Shown here: one piece after another, positions 1 to 16,714 of the stretch | Layout: every line of letters starts with the position of its first letter | Numbering within the stretch: the first letter of the stretch is position 1 | NCBI RefSeq assembly: GCF_029168945.1 | Contig: NC_083604.1 | Location: 8,176,812 to 8,240,811 of the forward strand | Direction: 5' to 3' | DNA from: Cannabis sativa | Lineage: Eukaryota > Streptophyta > Magnoliopsida > Rosales > Cannabaceae | DNA length: 64,000 bases | Translations under genes and position numbers: made by a program | Notes under the pieces: model-generated | Databases searched by the model: none | What the model was told of the DNA's origin: nothing | The model's input: only the letters and a program-made list of their open reading frames with translations

Positions 1-1439
1 GAATATACTTAAAAAATATTTATAGAAATGCATTAGAACTTTAGAAGATAACATAATTAATTAATTAATTACTAAATATATACACACTAGTCGATCGAAC
101 ACGTTTCTTTATATGATTTGGCTATTAAATAATACTTTTTTCTAAAATAAGCTATTTTAAAAGGATAAAAGTAAAAAATTCTTACTTATTTTAGTGAGGT
201 CAAGGAAAATAAAAAGGTTGTATTAATTGTATTGTATGTCATTAAAATGATGACATATGAGGACATAATTAAACAGTAAAAATTGACCAGTTTTAAATTC
301 AGGAGAGTGATAATATGGTAAAACACCTCTGGTCCCATTCTTTTTCTTATTATTTATTTGCATTATTTCATTTTGGATATGAATAAATAATAAAAAAAAT
401 AATTTGTGGTATAAATTTTTAATTTTAATTATTGTTTATAAATAAATATTTAAATTTTATTTTTAACGGTAATAATAAATAAATTATAATTTTGTAATTT
501 CTGTAAGTACATAATTAAGTAAATTGCTACTTTAAAATTTAAATATACCAATAAAAAATAGCACGTGGATAATAACTTGACATTTAACTATTATATATTT
601 ACGAAATTTTAAAATATATAATATAAATATTATTACAGATAAAAATTAAATTTAATTATTTATTTTTAACTATAAATTAAATTTAGATATTGATATTTTA
701 AATTATCTTAATAAAAATTAATAATCAATTTATATTTTTCAAAGGCAAAAAAAACAAAAACAAAAGAACAAGAAAAACCTCATATGATGTTGAAAGAGAT
801 AGATAAACATATGCATCACCTCACTCCCACTACTGACAAAGATTTGGGATGATTATGATTGTTTTTATTTATTTTATTCATTTATTAAGTATTATTAGAG
901 TAATGATACGTATAATTATACCTAAATTTAATATACAGTGAGTGACGTGACAGTTGCTGGTTTAGTCTAATTTTTTTTATTTCACAATAATGATATGCCA
1001 AAATATTATAGACTTTTAAAAGAGTAGATCCTAATCTATACAAATATAATTAGTTTATTAATTCTCTAACAGAAAAAAAAAATATAATTAGTTTAAAAAA
1101 CTGTGATGTATGTATGTTTTTTTTTTTTAAAAATAAAGTATTAATTTATATTTTTTGTGTAATAATTTTTATTTATATATATTTTAAATATTTTTATTTA
1201 AAATGAAACTCTATTGAAAATAGTGTCCATGTAATGTTCGAATAAGTGCAATATCATTATTCTAATGGATCATCCACATTTTTATGTTTGATGTTAAAAA
1301 AAAATCTAATTTTAAATTTTCATATTTGATATTTTATATTACTGACAAAATAAAATTATCTTATAAGAAAATAATCTTAAATTTTCAACTAACAATTATT
1401 TAGCAAGCTCTTTTAGAATCAGAAAATTTTTACTGCTGC
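1..1439. other. AT-rich intergenic DNA, no gene seen
   Basis: Very AT-rich sequence with many short homopolymer runs. I see no open reading frame of coding character, no RNA gene and no clear repeat boundary in it. Confidence 0.6.
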
Positions 1440-2375
1440 AATTGTTCTCTCAATGCGGAAGGTGTGCTCTTGATCAGTATCAATTTGCTCAATCAACAAA
1501 AGATGATTCTTTATTGTCATTTCGTGATAATGATAAAGTTGTTGAGCATTTTAAACTAGAATAAAGTCAATGTCGAATGTGCAATTTTAACCAGTTTAGA
1601 CGTTATGGTGTTGGTTGTACAGCCCGTGATCATGATGGGAAAGTGGTTGCTGCTTTCAACAAATCTTTTAAGGGTCTGGTTCAACCTGAGATGGCAGAAA
1701 TCATTAGCATCAAGGAAGCTCTTAGTTAGATCGATAGTTTCTCTTAGGATTATGAGGTTCTTGAGACAGACAGTTTAGTTTGTATTCAAGCCATTTTTAG
1801 TTCTCTTTCCACTCCTTTTCAATTTAGTTTTAGGCTAATTAGGATTTTTGTCCCCTGAAACTTTGACATGTATAAACTCATGCCCCTGAACTTTTAAGGT
1901 TGTTAAAAATACCCTTTGAACTATTGAGATTGTTGGATTTAAAGACTTTTTTCCAATTTTATTAGTAAAAAAGTCTAACATAGTTAAAAGTCCAGGGGCC
2001 ATGACTTAGTACATGTCAAAGTTGGAGAGATATGATTTAGTAGATATCAAAGTTTGGGGAGCATGATTTAGTATATAAACAATCACTGAAATAGTAAAAT
2101 TGAATGAAATTAGACAAAAGTCCTTAAATCCAACAATCTCAATAGTTCAGGGGCATTTTTAACGACCTTAAAAGTTTATGGGACATAATTTGGTACATAT
2201 CAAAGTTCAAGGTGCAAAAATTATAATTAGCCTTATTTTTATTATTTCTAATTGTAAGACTTTGCTTAAACATTTGTCTTTTGTTTCTTTATATTTTGTT
2301 AAACGATTTGTAAATAAAACTGCTCATTATATAGTACGAGTTTTTTGTTTCTTCACAAGTCGTACTATTTAAAAA
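1440..2375 (+). pseudogene. RNase H-like (RVT_3 type) retroelement remnant, split by a MITE
   Basis: Translation of about 1600-1815 gives a run with the pattern GVG-x-TARDHDGKVVAAF, an acidic AE-like segment (QPEMAEIISIKEAL) and an LETDS motif. This is the order of the RNase H-like domain found at the end of plant LINE ORF2 proteins and in many plant RNase H-domain genes. In-frame stops occur near 1728 and 1748. Downstream of the MITE at 1833-2232 the similarity resumes (about 2236-2370) with NCKTLLKHLSFVSLYFVKR and a following NKTAHY segment, the usual C-terminal part of the domain. I see no catalytic RT region upstream, so this is a decayed 3' fragment. It could equally come from a host RNase H-domain gene copy. 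The domain call is from motif memory, not a search. Confidence 0.6.
1833..2232 (+). mobile_element. MITE family 1, copy 1 (Tourist/PIF-like)
   Basis: A 400-bp unit with imperfect terminal inverted repeats: it begins GGCTAATTAGGATTTTTG and ends with the diverged reverse complement (AATTATAATTAGCC). It is flanked by TTA on both sides (1830-1832 and 2233-2235), the target duplication typical of PIF/Harbinger-type MITEs. The insertion splits the RNase H-like remnant. Two further copies are at 15980-16321 (opposite orientation) and 63731 to the window end. The superfamily assignment rests only on the TTA duplication. Confidence 0.75.
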
Positions 2376-2621
2376 GATTTTTGTCTCCTAAATTAGTTGT
2401 CATTACTTTAATAAAAGCTCAAGATTTAATTCAAAAAAATCTACTTAAATACAATTATTTTTTATTTTTTAATATTTTAATTAATTAAATTATTTTTTTT
2501 AACTCCTAATTATCCTACCAATTATGATTCAAAGAAGATAGTCACTCCACATCAACATACCCAAATTCCCCCCCACTATGTGTAAAGCACTCATTACTCC
2601 TCGTCACCACCCTAAAACAGC

Positions 2622-2685
2622 CACGTGCGTGTTTTTTCTAATTTTCCAGATTCAATTTTTTTCTTATTTTTTTATATATAAATAA
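2622..2685 (+). promoter_or_regulatory. Putative core promoter of the ABCC gene
   Basis: A G-box core CACGTG is at 2622-2627 and a TATA-like run TATATATAAATA at 2673-2684, about 270 bp before the ATG at 2956. A transcript starting about 30 bp downstream of the TATA would carry a roughly 240-nt pyrimidine-rich leader. Position and composition fit, but the region is so AT-rich that the TATA call is weak. Confidence 0.35.
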
Positions 2686-2955
2686 ATATATTTGTATCTA
2701 TATATATCAGCTTCACCATTTATATCAGAACCATAAAAAGATTGTATCTTTTCGATTCATTTCGGCTCGTGATCTTTATCCTCAATCACCTATACTCATG
2801 CAGCCTTGAAAAACAGAAAGACTTTTTCTTTTTTGTTTTTAGCAATGGCGTTTCATGTCTTCTAACTGTTCGCTATATTGAGAGTTTTTTCTTTTTTCTA
2901 AAAAAAAAAAAAAAACTGTTTTTGTTTTGCAATATTTTTTTTTCTTTCCATCTGG

Positions 2956-9338
<6,383 letters not shown>

Positions 9339-10115
9339 GATCAGGCATGAACCCCTCTCTGTTCTTCCATCCTAGACTGAATTTCGATTTCTTGTACATG
9401 GTGATATTCTTCCATCAATTTCTCTCTCACCTTCTAACATGATAACAACATAGATTTTAGCAACTAGGAAACTTAGTTTAGAAATTATTGGTTCTGAGAT
9501 AGGTAATTCAAAATTGTAATCTTTCACTTTCAGTAGGTGTTTGTGATTAGGTTTGTAGCATTAAAGAAGAGCAAATAAAGCTGAAATAATAATGGCCTTA
9601 ATTTTTTATGATTTTGTTTTTGGGAGCTAATACACAAAGTCTCCCTCGCAGACAGTTAAACATGACTATGTGTACTACAGTAACCCCATTGCTGATTGTC
9701 CATGCTTTTGTTAAAGTGGTAGATACTAAGAAGTTGTGGACATTGTACACTACTTTTCACTTTGTCTTATAAATATCTGACCCCATACTGAAGAACCAAT
9801 TCAGTGGGCACATACGTCCACTATTTGAGTGCCCTGAAAAAAAGATGAGAATCCCAAAAGCAAAAGAAAAACAAACAAATGGAAAAAAAAAAAAGCTTTG
9901 GGTTGTCAAGGAATTCAGAAACAGGACAATGCAGCTTCCATATTGGCCTGAACTGATAGTGAAATGAAAAAGATAGCGCATATTGCCAATGGAAACAAAC
10001 AAAACTATCATTAAGACAAAAATAAATACAATAAAGAGGGTGATCCAGAATCTAACCGTTTTGAAAAGATAAACTTTTGTCGTAATTAATTTCCAAGAAA
10101 TGGATTAAGAATGTG
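9339..10115. other. ABCC 3' UTR and intergenic DNA
   Basis: The first few hundred bases are probably the ABCC 3' untranslated region. Short reading frames here have no coding character. No RNA gene or clear repeat seen. Confidence 0.5.
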
Positions 10116-10120
10116 AGATT

Positions 10121-10363
10121 TGTTATAAAATAATATAAAATAGATGAGAAGAAAGAAGAAGAAGATGAAGAGAGAAAGAGAAAGTGAATGAGAATTTCTG
10201 AGTTGTTTATTCTAATGGGGTGAACCCCTATTTATACAAATACAAGAGTGAGATATTAAGAAACTAAGAAAAATGAAAACTAAGGAAAAGAGGAATGTTG
10301 ATTACAATTTATGGTAATAAATAAAAGATTTGGACATCCACATAATTAATAATATTTATAACA
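10121..10363 (-). repeat. Element A left LTR (3' LTR)
   Basis: 243 bp. It matches 15349-15591 at 239 of 243 positions by eye. It begins TGTTATAAA and ends TTTATAACA. Confidence 0.9.
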
Positions 10364-10479
10364 CTCCCCCTTGGATGTCCATAATAGCTGCCTTATTAAA
10401 AATCTTGCTGAAAACTTGGTCAAAGGAAAAAGAGTATAGTGTAAACTAACTCCCTCCCCCTCATTTAGGCATTTGTGGA

Positions 10480-10800
10480 GATCTTCTAATCGACGAATTT
10501 CGATCTTGTCTGCCGTCTTCTCAAATGTTGATGTTGGTAATAACTTTGTGAATAAGTTTGTAAGATTGACACTTGATTGAATATGTTGAACACCAATATG
10601 CATTTTCTTGAAGCGTATAAAGAAGAATTTCGTGAAATGTGTTCTAACTCTATCTCCTTCAATGTACCTCCTTTTAGTTGAACGATGCAAGCAGTATTAT
10701 CCATAGAGAATTGCTTGGGTTGATACTTCTTTATTGAGTGCAATCCATATGTTTCCTGAATATGCTATGTCAATGATCTCACTCACACACATTCTCTACT
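10480..10800 (-). pseudogene. Copia pol remnant: RNase H C-terminal tail
   Basis: Minus-strand frames give pieces of the usual Copia C-terminus: DNTACIVQLKGG, then HIQSSVNLTNLFTKLLPTS and FEKTADKIEIRRL, with a frameshift between them. Farther upstream (about 10745-10800) a broken segment corresponds to the part just before it. Catalytic RT, integrase and gag are absent. The tail ends close to the PPT, where pol would normally stop. Confidence 0.75.
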
Positions 10801-10836
10801 TGCTTCATAAAATGCAAGTATGTTAACATGATTTAT

Positions 10837-11010
10837 AGTTGCCTCGTTAAAAACCTTGCCAGAAAAACCCAGTGGGACAAAATCTGAGCTAAGGAAAAAA
10901 GAGTACAATATATATTTCATATTCATAACTATTTGCAAGTTGCCTCGTTAAAAACCTTGCCAGGAAAACCCATTGGGACAAAACCTGAACTAAGGGAAAA
11001 AAAGTGCAAC
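10837..11010 (-). repeat. Two-copy direct repeat beside the RNase H tail
   Basis: A block beginning AGTTGCCTCGTTAAAAACC occurs at 10837 and again at 10938, about 101 bp apart, with roughly 70 bp of good similarity (…CTTGCCAG, …GGGACAAAA, …TAAGG). It marks the boundary between the pol tail and the hairpin array. Confidence 0.75.
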
Positions 11011-11039
11011 ATGAATATGTCTCCCCCTCATGCACATAT

Positions 11040-14000
11040 GATCCATAATTCTTTTGGTGATAATAGATCTCATGAGATTATTGTTATCACTTTCAAAATA
11101 TCATCATATACAATCTTTGATCATATATTTTCTATAACTCTTCCAGAGTATGTATGGACTTCTAAATTATAGATGAGGGGTTTGTGGAACATTAGTCTTT
11201 ATCCAACTAATTGTATCATTCATGTGTGTACACAACTTTGTTCATACGAAAATTTAAAATTTCAATTAGATATGAACATAACACATTAATGGTACTACAA
11301 ATTTTCATTTGTGACAATGATGGTACTCCAAGACCATATATTTATTCCATCTTGTTTTATGATCTTAATTTCCATATCAAATGATCATATATCTATAATT
11401 CTCGATACATATGAAGTACTTCAGGACTTCAATACTAATGAACAAACTTTATACATTAATATTTCTCGAAATACAAAAGAAATAAAAGTTTGTTTTTCAA
11501 TTAATCAAAAACTCTTCAAGAGTCTATCACAACGTATACTTTACGTATTTATATTGCATAGACAACCATAGGTATTTTTCAAATAATAATTTACTTACAT
11601 GTCTTGATTTCATACAAAGATCTTTGTCATATAGTGCGCGCGACTTTGAATTTATATCACTTAAGACATGTATTAAATTCTTGTAGAATTTTTAGATAAG
11701 GCTTATTTCAAATTCTCACTATATTAGGAGCTCCAAATAAATAATCTTTTGTTGCAACATTTATGTGACGCTTATAAATCCTCATAAAATATATTCCAGG
11801 CTATAATCAAATAATGATTATATTTTCTCAATATTTCAGCCTTACTTCAATCAATCTCATGTCTATGCAAACTTTGTACAACAATTCATTATGTACAAAT
11901 ACATATATGCAAATTTCTCATTAGAAATATTTATTTGCACACCCTACAGGTCTTACTTCACTTTATGTGAGTAAATTTGCCTGGATTGCGTCATAATATT
12001 TTGGCCAAAAATCAAAATGTATGTCGATGATTCTCGACAAATCTAATACCATGATCCTTGCTATCTCATGTTAGTTTATTGCATATGCAAACATTCAATA
12101 TTTATTGCCGACAAAAATTTCAATAAATGATAATTTCCTCCCATATTGACATAATTTATAGAGATCTCTTTAAATTACATATTTTTCAAATATGTTTATC
12201 ATTTATAGGTACCTATATAGAATCACTTCAGGGATTCAATTATGATCAAATGTGTTATGTCTAACTTCTCTTGGGAGTCTTTTCGAGTACCGTTTTCATC
12301 ACGGTTATCATTTTAATACTTTATAACATTAAGGTATCTCCATGAGTACCTCTAGATTTAACAACTTCAGGGCAAATCAAATGAACATTTATTAATAATT
12401 TCTACATTGTTCATTTACGCTTCAGGCGTTTTCAACTCATTCTATCTCAACTTTGAATAATATTGATTTGCAGTTGGTATATATCATTTTGAACTATATT
12501 GTTCTTATATACTTTGTGCAAGGATCATTTTTCAAAAATTATCATCATCCCAACTGCTTCTCTCCCCCTGATCGAGAGAATTTTTAAAAATTGTGATATC
12601 TAATAATATTAATATACCTGTAGGGATTTCAGTATATCACAATGAATCAATATTTGTTTAAACTCATATATACTATATGACATTGAACTTCAGGTTCAAT
12701 AAACTTCAGTTTCAAGTTCAATCATTATGAACTTAATTCATTTATAAGAATGAGTCATACGTGTATAATTAGAAATACATAAATTTACACATTTTGTAAA
12801 TGCATGATTATATAATCTTATCACATCGATAAGAAACTATGCAATAAAAATCTAACAATGGCTCAAGATTGTTAAGAAAATATAATTTAAATATTTTCTA
12901 TGTGCAAATATATGCACATTCTTCTTTTGAGCCTTATAAATAACAATGAGAAGAATCTTTTGGTTCTTCAACAAAATTTAGTCAAATTCTTTGACAATTT
13001 ATTGCATATGATTGATCATGTCAAAATAATTCAATTCATGAACTTCAGGTTCACTATAATTTGTATTTCAATGAAACTTTCAAAATGTAATGTAAATTCA
13101 TTACAACATAATCATTACAAGTTTCATTTTTATATACACGAATAATATAATTATATTATTCTCCAAAACATATACACTCTTCAGGAGTCACTATTATGTT
13201 TATCAAACTTTATATTTCTTCAGGAATCACTATCATCAATTCAATGATGTGTATAATGTAAAATGTATATGACAACTTCATCATGTTGTTATAATGGTCA
13301 AATAGATATAACCATAATATATCATTCATGTTTCCTGGTATCTTTTTAACAAGTCGTCTAATTTATTAATAGACTATTCATCAGTCTAATTATCATGACT
13401 TGATATATTATATATTTAAATGTACAACCAGTACATATAATAAGTCATCTCTTATTACTTTCATAACTAGATAAAAGTTATACATCTAGGGACATACCAA
13501 GATATTTTACTACTCAAAGTAGCAATTGTATGTAAGAGTACTTCTTCAGGAAGCTTTTCAAATAATCATTTTGTGATTCTTTATCACTTTGATTATATTA
13601 GATCACTAACAAATATTAGTAAATTATATATCCACTTTTGGGAATATGCAAACTGAATTATATAGTAACTATATATATACATATCCTGTACTAACAATAG
13701 TTTGAAACTATTGATTTCAAGAAATAATAAAATATGTATATATTAATTTGCTTCTGGCATTACCAATATATGTGAAATCTATATTCTTTGAAATAGAATT
13801 TCATGTCTATTCATTCTCTTTAGGTAATGATATTTAAATATTCTAAATGTACAATAAGTTTGTACAATTCACATTCTATTAAATAATCAAGTATACTTTT
13901 ATCTTGACTATAAGTGTGTCCGTACTACAGGTACGCGACCACTATTATTCAATTCCACACATGATATATATTCATGCACTTTGATTGTGTGTGGTATCTC

Positions 14001-15032
14001 ATCTTTTGGTTATTTCCAATTTCTTCTGGAAATATTTGAGTAGCAAACAATGCCATTGATTATTTAAAATCATTACATTCACTTCGGGGAATGACGTTGA
14101 ACAAGTAGAACATTATTATAAATTTCTTAAAAATTTATTACTTGTTCATATATAAAAAGAAATTACTCAGCAATTTCTTTAACAATATTTCAAAGAATAT
14201 ATGAATACAATTTTTGCATAATCTCCAAGATGTATGCAAAATTTGATCTTTAATATATGTCACATGCAATAATTTTCAACATTGCAAGCAATAACAGTGT
14301 ATAATAACATGACTAATACAAAGAATCTTTAAAAGTAGTTGACTTCAATTCGTATCATTCTCTGCAGGGAATGATGAACAATAAATACATGTCTCATGTA
14401 TTTAAATAATATTAGTCATGCTCACTGTTATTCTTATACTTTGATGTTTCAATGCAATTTTCTTAATATTCTTTTTAGGTATTCAAAACCCACTATAAAA
14501 TTGCATCAATAATAATCATTTTTAATGATTCTTTAGTTGTATTCACATAAATACAATCATTTTTTTTTTACAAATATAAAACATTTACTTCAGGAAATGT
14601 TTGTCAAAATCTATATCGATATTAGATTACTTTTCATTGTCCTCAAAGAATACAAGAACATATATATAAATATGTATTCATCTCTTTCATTATATATCCA
14701 TCAATTATATAATGAATATTACGTTTGCATAATCTTCAGGATATATGCAAGATTTTATTGAGGACGCATAATCATCAGGATATATGCAATATTTTATCGA
14801 GGATGCATAATCTTCGGGATATATACAATTTTTTTATCGATGATGCATAATCTTCAGGATATATGCAATATTTTATCGATGATGCATAATCTTCAGGATA
14901 TATGCAATATTTTATCGATGATGCATAATCTTTAGGATATATGCAATATTTTATCGATGATGCATTATCTTTAGGATATATGCAATATTTTATCGATAAT
15001 ACATAATCTTTTGGATATATGTATAATTTATA
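11040..15032 (-). repeat. Hairpin array with conserved TTCAGG-type loops (element A interior)
   Basis: Non-coding, AT-rich. Plus-strand examples with 8-nt loops: stem TGAAGT/ACTTCA, loop ACTTCAGG (11412-11431); GAATC/GATTC, same loop (12220-12237); ACATTT/AAATGT, same loop (14581-14600); CATTC/GAATG, loop ACTTCGGG (14076-14093); ATCATTC/GAATGAT, loop TCTGCAGG (14354-14375). Short-loop examples: ACGC/GCGT (12417-12429), ATTGAAC/GTTCAAT (12682-12700), TGAAC/GTTCA (13039-13053), ACTC/GAGT (13176-13188), CTTC/GAAG (13541-13553), all around TTCAG. Others have CTCCAAG loops (TTTGCATA/TATGCAAA, 14213-14240). In the element's own sense strand the loop reads CCUGAAGU. Confidence 0.8.
14725..15032. repeat. 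39-bp tandem repeat, about 7.5 copies, each a hairpin
   Basis: The motif GCATA recurs at 14766, 14805, 14845, 14884, 14923 and 14962, spacing 39-40 bp, with a first related unit at 14725. Each unit contains TGCATA, then ATCTTCAGGATA, then TATGCA, so every copy is a stem-loop with the same TTCAGG centre as the rest of the array. Confidence 0.9.
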
Positions 15033-15348
15033 TAGATTTTCTCTATCATATCATAGGCGCACATATATTGTAAATATTATGAATGATAAGAACATAATAT
15101 ATATATGAAATTAATAATAAATATATAAAAACATATACATACATATATAATATATGGATATATAGATAAAAAGAAAAAAAAAAACCAAATGATTCTTGAA
15201 ATTGTTTCAGTCAGATGAGTATATATATAAATATATATTTAGTGTATTTTGACTTTGAAACAATTCAAGAACTTTAACAAGATACTTACATTGGGACTTG
15301 GGCAGAGACTCATGCTTGAAGTTTGGGCAGAGACTCGTGCTGATAACG

Positions 15349-15591
15349 TTTTATAAAATAATATAAAATAGATGAGAAGAAAGAAGAAGAAGATGAAGAG
15401 AGAAAGAGAAAGTGAATGAGAATTTCTGAGTTGTTTATTCCAATGGGGTGAACCCCTATTTATACAAATACAAGAGTGAGATATTAAGAAACTAAGAAAA
15501 ATGGAAACTAAGGAAAAGAGGAATGTTGATTACAATTTATGGTAATAAATAAAAAATTTGGACATCCACATAATTAATAATATTTATAACA
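15349..15591 (-). repeat. Element A right LTR (5' LTR)
   Basis: 243 bp, partner of 10121-10363. Its inner terminal dinucleotide reads TT instead of TG. It is followed by the AGATT target duplication. Confidence 0.9.
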
Positions 15592-15596
15592 AGATT

Positions 15597-15979
15597 GACA
15601 TATGATAAAATTTGGTAACCATCATTGTTTTGTGAGATGTGCCCAAAACAAAAATGGTGTCATATACTCAATGAAAGTTCATTTGTCAAAAAAAAAAATG
15701 GTGTCATATACAGTTACAAAATTTTAATTAAAAAATAAAAACACGTCATCTATACAAAGGAATGGTATTGGGTTTGGGAAGAAGGGTTCACTATGATCTT
15801 CTGATCTCCTCGGTCAGACCAAGAACGTTATCTAGTTGAAAAGCTAATAACCTTTTACTGCTAAAGGAGAAAATGGTTTTTATAGAAATGAGACCCAATA
15901 AACAACCATTAATGAATGGAGAAAACTTCAACTCGACTGTAACAATTTTTTTTCATTGTCAAGAACACTTTTTTTTTTA
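15597..15979. other. Intergenic DNA, nothing recognised
   Basis: AT-rich sequence between element A and a MITE. No gene or repeat boundary seen. Confidence 0.5.
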
Positions 15980-16321
15980 GCTAATTAAGATTTTTTTTTT
16001 CCCGAATTTTGACATGTACATGCCTTGAAGATTTTTGTCTAATTTCATTCAATTTTACTGTTTCAATTATTGTTTATGTTATACTAAACTATACTCACCA
16101 AACTTAAATATCTACCAAATTATGTCCCTCAAACTTTAATATGCCCCTCAAATGTACTAAATTATACTTTCATCCATGTTAAAATTTTTTTACTAAAATT
16201 AGACAAAATCCTTAAATCTAACTATCTCAATAATTCAGGATGAATTTTTAACGACAAAAAAAATTCAAAAAACATAATTTAATACATGTTAAAGTTCCGA
16301 GAGAAAAAATCTTAATTAGCC
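15980..16321 (-). mobile_element. MITE family 1, copy 2 (inverted, internally deleted)
   Basis: Ends GCTAATTAAGATTTTTT and AATCTTAATTAGCC. The interior is the reverse complement of copy 1 (the stretch about 16038-16078 matches copy 1 near 2075-2115), with part of one side missing. No clean TTA duplication remains. It lies about 390 bp downstream of the B12D-like gene's stop codon. Confidence 0.75.
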
Positions 16322-16714
16322 AAAAATAAAAAATAAATAACATATCAACTTTACTGGCAAAGACTGCTACCAAAATAGAAATAAAAAAAAAATTACTTGG
16401 ACTAAGAAATATAATTGACAATAAAGTCACATCATTATCATGATAGGCCAAACTTGCAAGAACATTATAGGTTTCGACCAAAATTTGATTGATAATATCA
16501 TCGGTCAAGATTATTACTAAAAACAAATTATAAGGCTTTTTTGAGATCTACCATGGATCTCATCAATAAATGTAATAATATATGAGCAGCCTAAAAAGAA
16601 TAACAATAATCGAGTATATGAATGTGATTTGAAAAAGACAATTGTTTTGTCTTTAAAATCAATGTGATATCATTATCAATTATCAATTGAGGAATTGGTG
16701 AGGTTTTGACTTCA

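Larger units (their letters stand above)
10121..15591 (-). mobile_element. Non-autonomous Copia LTR element A, with hairpin-rich interior
   Basis: The 243-bp LTRs are at 10121-10363 and 15349-15591 and differ at 4 positions. A 5-bp duplication AGATT flanks the element (10116-10120 and 15592-15596). LTR ends are TGTTATAAA / TTTATAACA; the inner end of the right LTR is mutated. A polypurine tract read on the minus strand (complement of CTCCCCCTT, 10364-10372) sits next to the left LTR, so the element runs right to left. The primer-binding region beside the right LTR (about 15336-15348, minus strand TTATCAGCAC) resembles the initiator tRNA-Met type but is degraded. The only coding trace is the C-terminal RNase H tail. 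The remaining ~4.1 kb is non-coding, AT-rich and full of small hairpins. Low LTR divergence indicates a fairly recent insertion made in trans by another element's proteins. Confidence 0.9.

Noticed and set aside
11040..15032. Hammerhead ribozymes / retrozyme
   Set aside because: I did not find the paired CTGANGA and GAAA cores in the right arrangement; CCTGAAG is not a hammerhead core.
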